A stretch of 64,000 nucleotides of DNA from Chitinophaga vietnamensis (GTDB lineage: Bacteria; Bacteroidota; Bacteroidia; Chitinophagales; Chitinophagaceae). The notes under the pieces were generated by a model. That model was not told the origin of the DNA, made no database searches, and worked only from the letters and a program-made list of their open reading frames with translations. The stretch lies in assembly GCF_902167635.1 (NCBI RefSeq), contig NZ_CABHMS010000011.1, positions 64,501-128,500 on the forward strand, given 5' to 3'. The translations under genes were made by a program, and so were the position numbers. Positions 17,300 through 25,754 of the stretch are shown piece by piece. Within the stretch, counting starts at the first letter, position 1. Every line of letters starts with the position of its first letter.

Positions 17300-19231
17300 T
17301 TAAGCCCCGCTCCTTGCGGGGCTTAGTTTTCCCGTCTCGTCTCTTTTTATCAATCCCTCCTCTTCCATATACTGCAATACTTCCAGCAGGTCGTTTGTAC
17401 GTACATCCGTCATTTTTGCCTGTAGGTCTTTATAGGGTAAAGATGTGCCGTTCAACAGCGATATAACGTGATCGGATATACGTTTAAAAGCAGCGGCATC
17501 CAGTGGAACCGCTTTTTTCCGCAGACAGGCATCGCATACACCGCAGGCGGGCGTATCCTTCTCCCCGAAATAGGCCGTGAGCTGCTGTGTGCGGCAGGTA
17601 TGGCCATTGCGGGCATAGGCAAACATGGCTTCCAGTCTTTCGGTGTAAGCCTTCTTTCTGATCTCTACCCGCGCCATATTGATGCGCAGGTTGGCAGCTG
17701 ATACACGTTCCTGTAAAAAGCAGAGCTGTGGCTCATCACGGCGGGGATAGTAATGTATGATGCCGTATTGATGTAACTGTTGCAGTTGCGCCGCGATATC
17801 GTCATCTTCCATCAACATAATGCGCCCGATCTGTCTTTCATAGATGGGCACCGCATGATCGAAGATGCCTTCATAGGTACGGAGCAATGTTTGAATAATT
17901 TCTACGAGAGAAGGGACCGCGCTTTCAAATTCATACAGCGCATCCTTGTTGGTCACAAATTCCGCACGGGATGGCAGCAGCACACTTTCGCTCAGTTGCA
18001 GCAATCCTTCCTGTTCCAGCAGGCGAATGGCGCTGTAGGCGATCGTGAGGTTGAGCTGGAAGGTGCGGGCGAAGTCGTTGATATCAAAATCGAAGTACAC
18101 GCCCTCTGCGCTGCCCACAGGCACTTGCAAATAGTTGACGATACATTGGTATACTTCCCGGATCTGCTCGAGTGAGGGGAATTGCAGGGCAATGCGTGTG
18201 TGCATGTCCGTTAGTTCCTCTTCATTATAGAGCAGTACGGCATAGGCTTTCTGTTCGTCTCTGCCGGCACGGCCGGCTTCCTGATAATAGGCTTCGGGGC
18301 CATCGGGCATGTCATAGTGCAGCACGATACGCACATCGGGTTTATCGATGCCCATGCCGAAAGCATTGGTACATACCATTACACGGGTATCGTTGTTGAT
18401 CCAGGCTTCCTGCCGGGAGGCGCGCTCCGCCTGCGGCAGGCCCGCATGATAGTGGCTGGCAGGGATACCCTGCAACTGCAACAGCGAGGCGATCTCTTTG
18501 GTGCGCTTGCGGTTGCGGCAATAGATGATAGCGCTGCCGGGAACACGGTCGAGGATATGTTTGATCTTATCGATCTTGGTGGTTTCTTCCAGTACGCTAT
18601 AGGAGAGATTGGCGCGGGCAAAGCTTTTCGTAAAAATCTGCGGGTCCTGCATCAGCAGTTTATCACAGATATCTGCCTGCACTTTAGGAGTGGCAGATGC
18701 CGTGAGCGCCAGCACCGGCGTGCCGGGGAAGAAGCCGCGTATCTCTGCGATCTGCAGATAAGCAGGCCGGAAATCATATCCCCATTGGGAGATACAATGC
18801 GCTTCGTCTACCGCGATCAAGTTCACGGGGAGACCATCGCAATAGGTCTGAAATAATTTACTCTGTAACCTTTCCGGCGATACATAGAGAAACTTGCAAC
18901 GTCCGCGGCGAGCCGCTTCCATGGCCTTTTCTACTTCTTTGTAATGCATGCCGGAATAGATGGAATAGGCGGTGATACCCCGTTTCTTGAGATTGGCCAC
19001 CTGGTCTTTCATGAGGGCGATGAGTGGTGTGATCACCAGGCAGAGCCCGGGTTTCATCATGGCTGGCACCTGAAAGCAAATGGATTTACCACCGCCGGTA
19101 GGTAGTAATGCGAGCGTGTCGCGGCCCGCCAGTACAGCATTTACAATATCTTCCTGTAAAGGTCTGAACTGGTCGTATCCCCAATATTGCTTCAGTATGG
19201 CGACAGGTGTGCCCAAAGTGATAATGGTCAT
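17300..19231 (-). CDS. recQ: RecQ-family ATP-dependent DNA helicase
   Basis: A 643-residue superfamily 2 3'-5' helicase. Motif 0 GYDQFRPLQ, Walker A LPTGGGKS (44-50), DEAH box in VDEAHCISQWGYDFRP, motif III LALTASATPKV, helicase C with CTNAFGMGIDKPDVR and the Q-x-x-G-R-x-x-R-like YQEAGRAGRD. It continues with an RQC winged-helix part whose zinc cysteines are seen as CRTQQL...CGVCDAC. The C-terminal segment is short and I see no clear HRDC domain. The last codons (SPARSGA) are written by the terminator hairpin at 17302-17324. It is a paralogue typical of Bacteroidota; whether another RecQ exists cannot be judged. Confidence 0.93.
   Translation of the reverse strand: MTIITLGTPVAILKQYWGYDQFRPLQEDIVNAVLAGRDTLALLPTGGGKSICFQVPAMMKPGLCLVITPLIALMKDQVANLKKRGITAYSIYSGMHYKEVEKAMEAARRGRCKFLYVSPERLQSKLFQTYCDGLPVNLIAVDEAHCISQWGYDFRPAYLQIAEIRGFFPGTPVLALTASATPKVQADICDKLLMQDPQIFTKSFARANLSYSVLEETTKIDKIKHILDRVPGSAIIYCRNRKRTKEIASLLQLQGIPASHYHAGLPQAERASRQEAWINNDTRVMVCTNAFGMGIDKPDVRIVLHYDMPDGPEAYYQEAGRAGRDEQKAYAVLLYNEEELTDMHTRIALQFPSLEQIREVYQCIVNYLQVPVGSAEGVYFDFDINDFARTFQLNLTIAYSAIRLLEQEGLLQLSESVLLPSRAEFVTNKDALYEFESAVPSLVEIIQTLLRTYEGIFDHAVPIYERQIGRIMLMEDDDIAAQLQQLHQYGIIHYYPRRDEPQLCFLQERVSAANLRINMARVEIRKKAYTERLEAMFAYARNGHTCRTQQLTAYFGEKDTPACGVCDACLRKKAVPLDAAAFKRISDHVISLLNGTSLPYKDLQAKMTDVRTNDLLEVLQYMEEEGLIKRDETGKLSPARSGA
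17302..17330 (+). terminator. terminator hairpin shared with the recQ 3' coding end
   Basis: A 9-bp stem AAGCCCCGC/GCGGGGCTT (17302-17310, 17316-17324) with a 5-nt loop, followed by AGTTTT on the plus strand and AAAAG on the minus strand. The last base of the recQ stop codon complement and the final codons of recQ are inside the stem. Confidence 0.75.
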
Positions 19232-19262
19232 TGGTAAGATTGCAATTTACCAATAACTGCTG

Positions 19263-21365
19263 TTAACTCACGCGCTTATAACGTAATCTTATAGAATTTA
19301 CCGCCAGTATAACATCTGAAATACCCATCACGCCGGCGCCGATAACAGGATTGAGATATCCCAATGCCGCTACAGGAATGGCCACTACGTTATAGATAAA
19401 TGCCCAGAAGAGATTTTGTTTGATGGTAAGATAGGTATGTTTGCCCAGTCCCATCGCGAGTGGTAATGCACCGAGATGATTGTTGAGCAGCACCACATTG
19501 GCGCTCTGCATCGCTACCTGTGTAGCATCGCTGAGCGAGATGCCGATAGTTGCTTTCGACAGTGCGGGCGCGTCGTTGATGCCATCGCCAACCATGGCGG
19601 TGGGCGCGGTTTTCATCAGTTCGTCGATCTTTTGCAGTTTCTGTTCGGGAGATTGTTCCGCATATACTTCGGCGATGCCCAGTTGCTGAGCCAGTTCCTG
19701 GCACTTGCGGGTGGTATCGCCGCTGAGCAGCACCGGGCGGATGCCCATGTGTTGTAGTTGTTTGATAACGGTCGCAGCTTCGGGACGCACTTCGTCAGTG
19801 AAGTTGATCCAGCCTGCAAGCCGGCCGTTTTTGATCAGGTAAAGATGATGGCTGTCATCGGTTGTGAGGCCTGCGGCCATGCGGTACGAGCCGAGTTGCC
19901 ATTCGTTGCCCGCTTTATCTACCGCGCGCATACCTAAGCCTTTGTGCTCGCGGACCTGCTGCAGCGGCACTTCTCCGGCGTTTTTCCAGATGCCGGCGAT
20001 CGATCTGGCGATGGGATGGGAAGAATATTTTTCGAGACTATACACGATCTGTTTAAACTCCACTTCGCTCATCTCTTCCATATGAAAATCGCCCATCTGC
20101 AATTTACCGGTGGTGAGCGTACCTGTTTTATCAAATACGATCTGCCGGATATTTTTGAACATTTCCAGCGTGTGACCGCCTTTGATAAGGATGCCATTGC
20201 GCGCGGCGCGGCCCAGGCCTACCATTACGGCGGCCGGCGTAGCCAGTCCCATGGCGCAGGGGCAGGATATAACGAGAACGGCTATACTCCGCATCATGGC
20301 GGTGCCCAGTGTAGTATGGCCAATGAAGTACCATCCGAGGAAAGTAAGCGCTGCGATGCTGAGCACCAGTGGTACAAAGATGGCGCTGATACGGTCTGCC
20401 AGCTTTTGCATCGGGGGTTTATCGTTCTGCGCCTGTTTTACCAGTTCGATGATATACGACAGTACGGTGTCTTTGCCGGTAGCGGTAATATATACTTTGA
20501 TGCTGCCATCTTCGAGGATGGTGCCGCCGATCACTTTATCTTTTTCCTGTTTACCTACGGGAGCGCTTTCGCCGGTGATCATGGATTCGTTTACATGGCC
20601 GCTACCCCAGTAGATAGTGCCATCCATGGGGATCTTGTCGCCGGTATTAACGAGCACGCAATCGCCGGGGCGGAGGCTGCGGTTATCTACTTCATGAATA
20701 TGCTCATGGCCATGATCGGTATTGATAAGGCGGGCGGTGGTTACCTGCAGCTGCGCCAGCTCGGAAATGGCCGTGGTGGTCTGTTTCACGGAACGTTCTT
20801 CCAGCAGGTTGCCCAGCAATACCAGGGTGATGATGGCGGCTGTGGTTTCATAGAACATGTAATCGGTGTTGCCATAGATCACGGTGCCTACGAAGCTGTA
20901 AACGAAAGCGGCGGTAGCGCCGATGCTCACCAGCACGTCCATATTGGCCATGCGGTTAACCAAGGAGCGGAAGGCGCTGCGGCCGAAGTGCCACATCCCT
21001 GTGATGAATACGGGTAGCGACAAGGAGAGCTGTACCCATGGATGATGCAGCCATGGCCAGTTTACCCACATATGGAGTAACAAGGGCAGGGTAAAAACGA
21101 GGCAGAAGAAGAATTTAAAGGTAAGGGTAGAGAAGGGAGATACTTTTTGTGGCGCCTGGTCGGGCAATACCACACGATATCCCAGCTGGTTGATCCCTTC
21201 CAGCACCTCCTTTGAATCGGCGCCTGCAGGCAGGCTGAAGCTCACCTCTTCTGTGGCGAAGCTCACATTTACATCCTGCATTCCTTTTTTCTCCAGGTAC
21301 CTGGAAACGCTCGCTGCACAATTGGTGCAATGCATTCCTTCTACCTTGCAACTGATTGGTGTCAT
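19263..21365 (-). CDS. copA: copper-translocating P1B-type ATPase
   Basis: A 700-residue heavy-metal P-type ATPase of the inner membrane. One N-terminal HMA domain with GMHCTNC (Cys13, Cys16), eight predicted transmembrane helices, the actuator TGES in MITGESAPVG, the intramembrane metal motif SCPCAMGLATP, phosphorylation site DKTGTLTTG, SSHPIA in the nucleotide domain and hinge GDGINDAPAL. CPC plus these blocks point to Cu(I) export. No CopZ or metal regulator is adjacent. The promoter box TACCTTTG ends 7 nt upstream of the ATG, implying an almost leaderless transcript. Confidence 0.93.
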   Translation of the reverse strand: MTPISCKVEGMHCTNCAASVSRYLEKKGMQDVNVSFATEEVSFSLPAGADSKEVLEGINQLGYRVVLPDQAPQKVSPFSTLTFKFFFCLVFTLPLLLHMWVNWPWLHHPWVQLSLSLPVFITGMWHFGRSAFRSLVNRMANMDVLVSIGATAAFVYSFVGTVIYGNTDYMFYETTAAIITLVLLGNLLEERSVKQTTTAISELAQLQVTTARLINTDHGHEHIHEVDNRSLRPGDCVLVNTGDKIPMDGTIYWGSGHVNESMITGESAPVGKQEKDKVIGGTILEDGSIKVYITATGKDTVLSYIIELVKQAQNDKPPMQKLADRISAIFVPLVLSIAALTFLGWYFIGHTTLGTAMMRSIAVLVISCPCAMGLATPAAVMVGLGRAARNGILIKGGHTLEMFKNIRQIVFDKTGTLTTGKLQMGDFHMEEMSEVEFKQIVYSLEKYSSHPIARSIAGIWKNAGEVPLQQVREHKGLGMRAVDKAGNEWQLGSYRMAAGLTTDDSHHLYLIKNGRLAGWINFTDEVRPEAATVIKQLQHMGIRPVLLSGDTTRKCQELAQQLGIAEVYAEQSPEQKLQKIDELMKTAPTAMVGDGINDAPALSKATIGISLSDATQVAMQSANVVLLNNHLGALPLAMGLGKHTYLTIKQNLFWAFIYNVVAIPVAALGYLNPVIGAGVMGISDVILAVNSIRLRYKRVS

Positions 21366-21372
21366 CTTGATA

Positions 21373-21380
21373 CAAAGGTA
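21373..21380 (-). promoter_or_regulatory. -7 promoter box (TACCTTTG) of copA
   Basis: It matches TAnnTTTG on the minus strand, 7 nt upstream of the copA ATG at 21365. Confidence 0.5.
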
Positions 21381-21440
21381 CCCAGCGCATGATTAATGGG
21401 GTAAAATATTAATGCAACCCCGAGGCATTTTGGGATGGGA

Positions 21441-21596
21441 GAATTTAGGGATTTACGGATTTACGGATTTACGGATTTACGAATTTGAGGATTTACGGAT
21501 TTATTTGCTATATAAATATTTAAATTAATCTAAATATATCCATCCTCTTTAAATCAAAAAATTCGAAAATCCGAAAATCCTTAAATTTGTAAATGC
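21441..21596. repeat. 8-bp tandem array (GGATTTAC) with inverted partner array
   Basis: Eight consecutive octamers run from 21441 to 21504: GAATTTAG, four perfect GGATTTAC, GAATTTGA, GGATTTAC, GGATTTAT. After 44 nt of A/T-rich spacer, six reverse-complement octamers follow in register from 21549 to 21596 (TTAAATCA, AAAAATTC, GAAAATCC twice, TTAAATTT, GTAAATGC). The tsaE start codon is inside the last unit and its promoter box spans the last two. Confidence 0.75.
21582..21589 (+). promoter_or_regulatory. -7 promoter box (TAAATTTG) of tsaE, inside the repeat
   Basis: It matches TAnnTTTG and ends 3 nt before the ATG at 21593; if used, the mRNA would be leaderless. The box itself is made of repeat units. 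Confidence 0.4.
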
Positions 21597-22030
21597 ATTG
21601 GACGTTTACGTTGGACCAACTACCGGAAACTGCGCTTGATTTCTGGAAACATTATCAGGACAAACAAATATTTACCCTGGAAGGCCCTATGGGTGCGGGC
21701 AAAACCACACTGATCAAAGCGTTGTGCGCTGCGGCAGGTGTGAAAGATGCCACTGCCAGTCCTACGTTCTCCATCATCAATGAATATGCTTATACAGATG
21801 CAGCGGGCCTGTCGCGCCGGATCTATCATCTCGATCTTTACCGCTTGCGGGATGAGGAAGAGGCGATTACCGCAGGCGTGGAAGACACGCTGTACCAGGA
21901 TGCCATCAGCTTCATAGAATGGCCGCAGGTGATAGCGCCTATCCTCCCGCCGGGTACCGTACACCTGCAACTGAGCGTGCTTCCCGACCAAAAAAGGATG
22001 CTGCGCGAGGTCGCCGCAACTGACAAATAA
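21593..22030 (+). CDS. tsaE: tRNA threonylcarbamoyladenosine biosynthesis protein TsaE
   Basis: A 145-residue P-loop ATPase that partners TsaB and TsaD in making t6A37 on ANN-decoding tRNAs. Walker A GPMGAGKTTLIKAL, the conserved SPTFSIINEY block, HLDLYRL and the ISFIEWPQ motif are all present. Length is normal for the family. It is followed after 42 nt by ald, which has its own promoter box, a gene pair often found together in Bacteroidota. Confidence 0.93.
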   Translation: MHWTFTLDQLPETALDFWKHYQDKQIFTLEGPMGAGKTTLIKALCAAAGVKDATASPTFSIINEYAYTDAAGLSRRIYHLDLYRLRDEEEAITAGVEDTLYQDAISFIEWPQVIAPILPPGTVHLQLSVLPDQKRMLREVAATDK

Positions 22031-22032
22031 TG

Positions 22033-22040
22033 TATCTTTG
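22033..22040 (+). promoter_or_regulatory. -7 promoter box (TATCTTTG) of ald
   Basis: It matches TAnnTTTG, 3 nt after the tsaE stop and 32 nt before the ald ATG. Confidence 0.45.
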
Positions 22041-22072
22041 AAAAGGACCAATTAAACACAACACAGACCGTT

Positions 22073-23290
22073 ATGGAGCAAAGGCAAAAACCTGTAGTGA
22101 GTGCCGGCTTTACTTATTCACCGCTGGAAGAGACGCTGGATATACCGCAAAAAAACTCCCGCTTATACATTGGTATCCCGAAAGAGGTATCCTTCCAGGA
22201 AAACCGTATTGCCCTGACACCCGATGCAGTAAGCATTTTGGCTGCCCACGGACATCATATCGTAGTGGAACATAAAGCCGGCGATGGCTCCCATTACTAC
22301 GACACCGACTATTCCGAAGCCGGTGCGGAAATCGTTTACGACAAGAAAGAAGTGTTCAAAGCGGAGATCATCGTGAAATCCGCCCCCCTCACTGATGAAG
22401 AGATAGAGATGCTGCACCCGCACCAGATCATCATCTCCCCCATCCACCTGGCCGCCCTCAAGGCACAACAGGTGCAGAAGATGATGGACAAACGTATCAC
22501 GCTCCTCTCTTTTGAAAACCTCAAAGATGATGCTGGTACCTACCCTATCGTGCGCGCTATGAGCGAGATCGCCGGCGGCGCCGTAATGCTCATTGCCGGG
22601 CAATACCTGAGCAATGGCAACAAAGGTAAGGGCATCCTGCTGGGAGGCATCACCGGTATCCCTCCCACCAAAGTGGTGATCATCGGCGCAGGCATCGTAG
22701 GGGAATTTGCCGCCCGCACCGCCATGGCGCTGGGCGCATCTGTAAAGGTATTTGACAACAATATCTATAAACTGAAACGCCTGCAGAACAATATCGGCGT
22801 TCGTGTATTCACCTCCGTTATACAACCCAAAGTACTGGCCGAACAACTGCGTAATGCCGACGTGGCCGTAGGCGCGCTGTCATCACAAAGCGGCCGTACG
22901 CCAATTGTAGTGACAGAATCGATGGTGAGTAATATGAAAGCCGGCTCTGTGATCGTAGATGTGAGCATCGACCGAGGCGGCTGTTTTGAAACCTCCGAGA
23001 TCACCAGCCACGAAAACCCGGTATTCAAAAAGTACGACGTAGTGCACTATTGTGTGCCCAACATACCATCCGGCTTTGCCCGTACCGCTTCAGAAGCCAT
23101 CAGCAACGTACTGATGCCGCTGCTCATAGAAGCCGCTGACGACGGCGGTTTCGAGAACCTCGTATGGATCAAGCGTGGCGTACGTAATGGCATCTACCTG
23201 TATAAAGGTGCGCTCACCAATTACCACCTGAGTGAAAAATTCAAATTGAAATATACTGACCTGGAACTGCTGCTGGCAGTGAAGGGCTAA
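22073..23290 (+). CDS. ald: alanine dehydrogenase
   Basis: A 405-residue NAD-dependent alanine dehydrogenase / pyridine-nucleotide transhydrogenase-like protein: reversible L-alanine to pyruvate plus ammonia. An N-terminal extension of about 32 residues precedes IGIPKEVSFQENRIALTP. Active-site features are Lys in IIVKSAPL, His in IISPIHLA and Asp in VSIDRGG. The nucleotide-binding loop is VIIGAGIVGEFAA. It is slightly longer than classical Ald (about 370), as usual for Bacteroidota members. The stop codon is the first arm of a perfect 63-bp inverted repeat. Confidence 0.9.
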   Translation: MEQRQKPVVSAGFTYSPLEETLDIPQKNSRLYIGIPKEVSFQENRIALTPDAVSILAAHGHHIVVEHKAGDGSHYYDTDYSEAGAEIVYDKKEVFKAEIIVKSAPLTDEEIEMLHPHQIIISPIHLAALKAQQVQKMMDKRITLLSFENLKDDAGTYPIVRAMSEIAGGAVMLIAGQYLSNGNKGKGILLGGITGIPPTKVVIIGAGIVGEFAARTAMALGASVKVFDNNIYKLKRLQNNIGVRVFTSVIQPKVLAEQLRNADVAVGALSSQSGRTPIVVTESMVSNMKAGSVIVDVSIDRGGCFETSEITSHENPVFKKYDVVHYCVPNIPSGFARTASEAISNVLMPLLIEAADDGGFENLVWIKRGVRNGIYLYKGALTNYHLSEKFKLKYTDLELLLAVKG

Positions 23291-23417
23291 CCAGGATTAA
23301 ACGGATTTATAAGATTAATAAGATTTTACGGGGAGATTTTCTGGAAGATTAAAATAATCTTCCAGAAAATCTCCCCGTAAAATCTTATTAATCTTATAAA
23401 TCCGTTTAATCCTGGTT
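23289..23417. repeat. perfect 63-bp inverted repeat filling the ald-uppP gap
   Basis: Arms 23289-23351 and 23355-23417 are exact reverse complements around a 3-nt AAA loop. They extend from inside the ald TAA stop to inside the uppP TGA stop. GATT recurs at about 9-bp steps in the outer part of the arm. As RNA it would fold into a hairpin of 63 bp, a bidirectional terminator candidate between convergent genes. Confidence 0.9.
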
Positions 23418-24217
23418 CAGACCTCTAATTGATACCCCATCAATATCGCGGCAATGATCACAATCCCCACTACAATGCGGTAATAGCCCCACATTTTAAA
23501 ACCATATTTCTTCAAGGCGCCGATAAAGAACCTGATGGCCAGCATGGCTACGATGAATGCCACAAGGTTACCTACCAGCAAGAGTTTCAGGTTTTCGTGG
23601 TGGGCAAAAAGCAGTTCTCTTCCTTTGAGCAGTTTGTAACCCGTAGCGGCAGCCATGGTAGGTACAGCCAGGAAGAAAGAAAATTCGGCGGCTTCATTGC
23701 GGGTGAGCTTTTGTTGCATACCACCGATGATGGAAGCAGCACTGCGGCTTACACCCGGGATCATGGCAATACATTGATAAAAGCCGATACGGAGCGCATT
23801 GAAGATGCTGATCTTTTCATCGGAATCAATGGTGGGCGATTGGAACCAGCTGTCTACAAACAAAAGGATGATACCTCCCAGCAGCAGCGTGATACCCACG
23901 GTGAGCGGGCTTTCCAGCAGTTTATCGATCTTGTCGCTGAACAGGTAGCCGATGATCAGCGCAGGCACCACCGCTACGATCAGTTTAATATAGAAACTCA
24001 GGCGGTTCTTGTCGAACACAAAGAATTTTTTCCAATACAGTACCACTACGGCGAGAATGGCGCCCAGCTGGATACATACTTCGAACAGTTTGGTAAATTC
24101 ATCTTTGCTGATACCTAACAAAGAGCTCACGATGATCATATGCCCGGTGGATGAGATGGGCAGAAATTCAGTTAGTCCCTCAACGATGGCAATGATGATA
24201 GCCTGAAGAAAAGTCAT
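23417..24217 (-). CDS. uppP: undecaprenyl-diphosphate phosphatase UppP (BacA)
   Basis: A 266-residue integral membrane enzyme that dephosphorylates undecaprenyl diphosphate to recycle the lipid carrier for peptidoglycan and O-antigen. The two family motifs are EGLTEFLPISSTGHMI near the N-terminus and PGVSRSAASIIGG in the second half, plus about eight hydrophobic helices. Length is normal. It follows ftsX and the DUF3098 gene on the minus strand but is separated from them by a terminator (24238-24268), so it likely has its own promoter or receives readthrough. Confidence 0.95.
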   Translation of the reverse strand: MTFLQAIIIAIVEGLTEFLPISSTGHMIIVSSLLGISKDEFTKLFEVCIQLGAILAVVVLYWKKFFVFDKNRLSFYIKLIVAVVPALIIGYLFSDKIDKLLESPLTVGITLLLGGIILLFVDSWFQSPTIDSDEKISIFNALRIGFYQCIAMIPGVSRSAASIIGGMQQKLTRNEAAEFSFFLAVPTMAAATGYKLLKGRELLFAHHENLKLLLVGNLVAFIVAMLAIRFFIGALKKYGFKMWGYYRIVVGIVIIAAILMGYQLEV

Positions 24218-24237
24218 GAAAAAAGTATGGTTAAGTG

Positions 24238-24268
24238 AAAAAAAAAGCGATGACGGTAGTTCATCGCT
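24238..24268 (-). terminator. rho-independent terminator after the ftsX-DUF3098 pair
   Basis: An 8-bp stem AGCGATGA/TCATCGCT (24246-24253, 24261-24268) followed on the minus strand by nine T. Confidence 0.82.
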
Positions 24269-24295
24269 ATAAGTATTTACGGAACATTCAGCATG

Positions 24296-24592
24296 TTATG
24301 CGTTGGTTTTCGGACGGCGCATGATCGCGTATACTTCTACCAGCAGGCCGAATACGATCACGATCGGTGCGAGGGTGATACGGCGGAAGCTATACACTTC
24401 TTCCGGTTTAAACACCTTGGGATCGTTGCTGGCGCCACCCATCATCAGCAGGAAGCCTATTGCCACTACAACGAGGCCGGCCACCATGATCTTGTAATTT
24501 TCTTTCGGAAAAATAGGGCGGCTGTCAGTTACCGGTGCATCGGCAGCAGGAGTAGTTTTCGCCGCAGCAGGTTTTACAGTTGTTTTAGCCAT
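24296..24592 (-). CDS. DUF3098 family membrane protein
   Basis: 98 residues. An Ala/Thr/Lys-rich cytoplasmic N-terminus (1-35), then two transmembrane helices (YKIMVAGLVVVAIGFLLMMGG and ITLAPIVIVFGLLVEVYAIM) with a GGASNDPKVFKPEEVYSFRR loop between. This matches DUF3098, a Bacteroidota family routinely located between ftsX and uppP. It starts 33 nt after ftsX and is presumably co-transcribed. Function unknown; the conserved neighbourhood suggests a role in division or envelope synthesis. Confidence 0.88.
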   Translation of the reverse strand: MAKTTVKPAAAKTTPAADAPVTDSRPIFPKENYKIMVAGLVVVAIGFLLMMGGASNDPKVFKPEEVYSFRRITLAPIVIVFGLLVEVYAIMRRPKTNA

Positions 24593-24625
24593 AGTGTGTA
24601 ATTATCTTCAGTTATAGATTTCAAA

Positions 24626-25498
24626 TTAATAAAGATCATCGAGTTTCAGGCGCAGGTATTTCATCACCGAGCGGTGCGTGCTGAACAGGGAGATGGCGAT
24701 ACCGATCACGATCATGCCCAGGAAAAGCAGGCCTATCATGAGATTATCGCGCATGCCGTTCAGTTCAGGCAGCACATTATCGGCAAATGAGAGGATGCCC
24801 AGCAGGCCGGCAATAGCCACCACAGCGCTGATGGCGCCGTTGATGATACTGCGCAGATCGAAGGGCTTGGCAATGAACCAGCGGGTAGCGCCTACCATCT
24901 GCATGGTTTTGATCAGGAAGCGGTTGCTGAACATGGCCAGGCGGATGGTATTGTCGATCAGGAAGATCACTACCAGCGCCAGCAGGCCGCTGATGATCAG
25001 GATGATCATACCAATGCGGCGCACATTCTCATCCAGCTTGCTCACCAGCGTGCGTTGATAGGATATTTCCCTTACAATGCTCTGCTGGGTGAGGTTATTC
25101 TCAATGATCTTGAGACTGTCAGCATTCACATAGTTGGCATTCGCCTTTATGTTGATACTGGCGTAAAGCGGATTATATTGGAGCAGGTTGATGAAATCTT
25201 CCCCAAACTCCTTTTTAAAGCGCTGCGCCGCCATATCCTTGGATACGTATTCAATGGATTTGATATAAGGCTTCCGGGCAACAGAATCGCGCAAGGCCGT
25301 GGCCTGGCTCTCTTTCACATTATCTCTCAATATCACCTGGATCTCTATGCTCTCCTTGAAATATCTGCTCAGCTTATTTGCATGAATTACCACCAGTCCG
25401 AGGGTACCCAATAAAAACAGTACCAGTGCCACCCCGATGATAGAGTACAGGTAGGATGGTTTGGACTTCTTTGCTGATGATCTTCCCGATTGCGCCAT
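24626..25498 (-). CDS. ftsX: cell division protein FtsX (ABC permease)
   Basis: A 290-residue inner-membrane protein with the FtsX layout: cytoplasmic basic N-terminus (AQSGRSSAKKSKPSY), TM1 (IIGVALVLFLLGTLGLVVIH), a large periplasmic domain (about 45-165, FKESIEIQVILRDNV...), then three C-terminal TM helices. With FtsE it activates peptidoglycan hydrolases at the septum. FtsE is not in this window. A TATTTTCG box (25517-25524, minus) lies 18 nt upstream of the ATG. First gene of the ftsX-DUF3098 unit. Confidence 0.92.
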   Translation of the reverse strand: MAQSGRSSAKKSKPSYLYSIIGVALVLFLLGTLGLVVIHANKLSRYFKESIEIQVILRDNVKESQATALRDSVARKPYIKSIEYVSKDMAAQRFKKEFGEDFINLLQYNPLYASINIKANANYVNADSLKIIENNLTQQSIVREISYQRTLVSKLDENVRRIGMIILIISGLLALVVIFLIDNTIRLAMFSNRFLIKTMQMVGATRWFIAKPFDLRSIINGAISAVVAIAGLLGILSFADNVLPELNGMRDNLMIGLLFLGMIVIGIAISLFSTHRSVMKYLRLKLDDLY

Positions 25499-25754
25499 TA
25501 ATCTGTAGTTTATCGGCGAAAATAATAAAAATTAGTAGTTATGTGTTTAATTTTGCCGCCTGATCCTGATGACAGGACCCGGTGAACAAGACGGCAATAT
25601 AAAAAGATGTCGGGGTTCGACCTTGCTGTATTAATGATTTTAACATTATTTTGCTGATCCGGCATTCAACAGATTTTAAAAATTTTACTGATAACGCTGT
25701 AAAGGGAAGATGTATTGTTGTCATCTCCCGGATTACAGCCCATCTACAACAGAT

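Noticed and set aside
19944-21017. 357-aa plus-strand frame inside copA
   Set aside because: Antisense to conserved P-type ATPase motifs, with no domain of its own.
21441-21504. Tandem octamers as a CRISPR-like array
   Set aside because: The units are 8 bp without spacers and no cas gene is present.
25600-25640. GGGTTCGA as a tRNA T-loop
   Set aside because: No acceptor or anticodon stems can be drawn around it, and no tRNA-like fold was found elsewhere.
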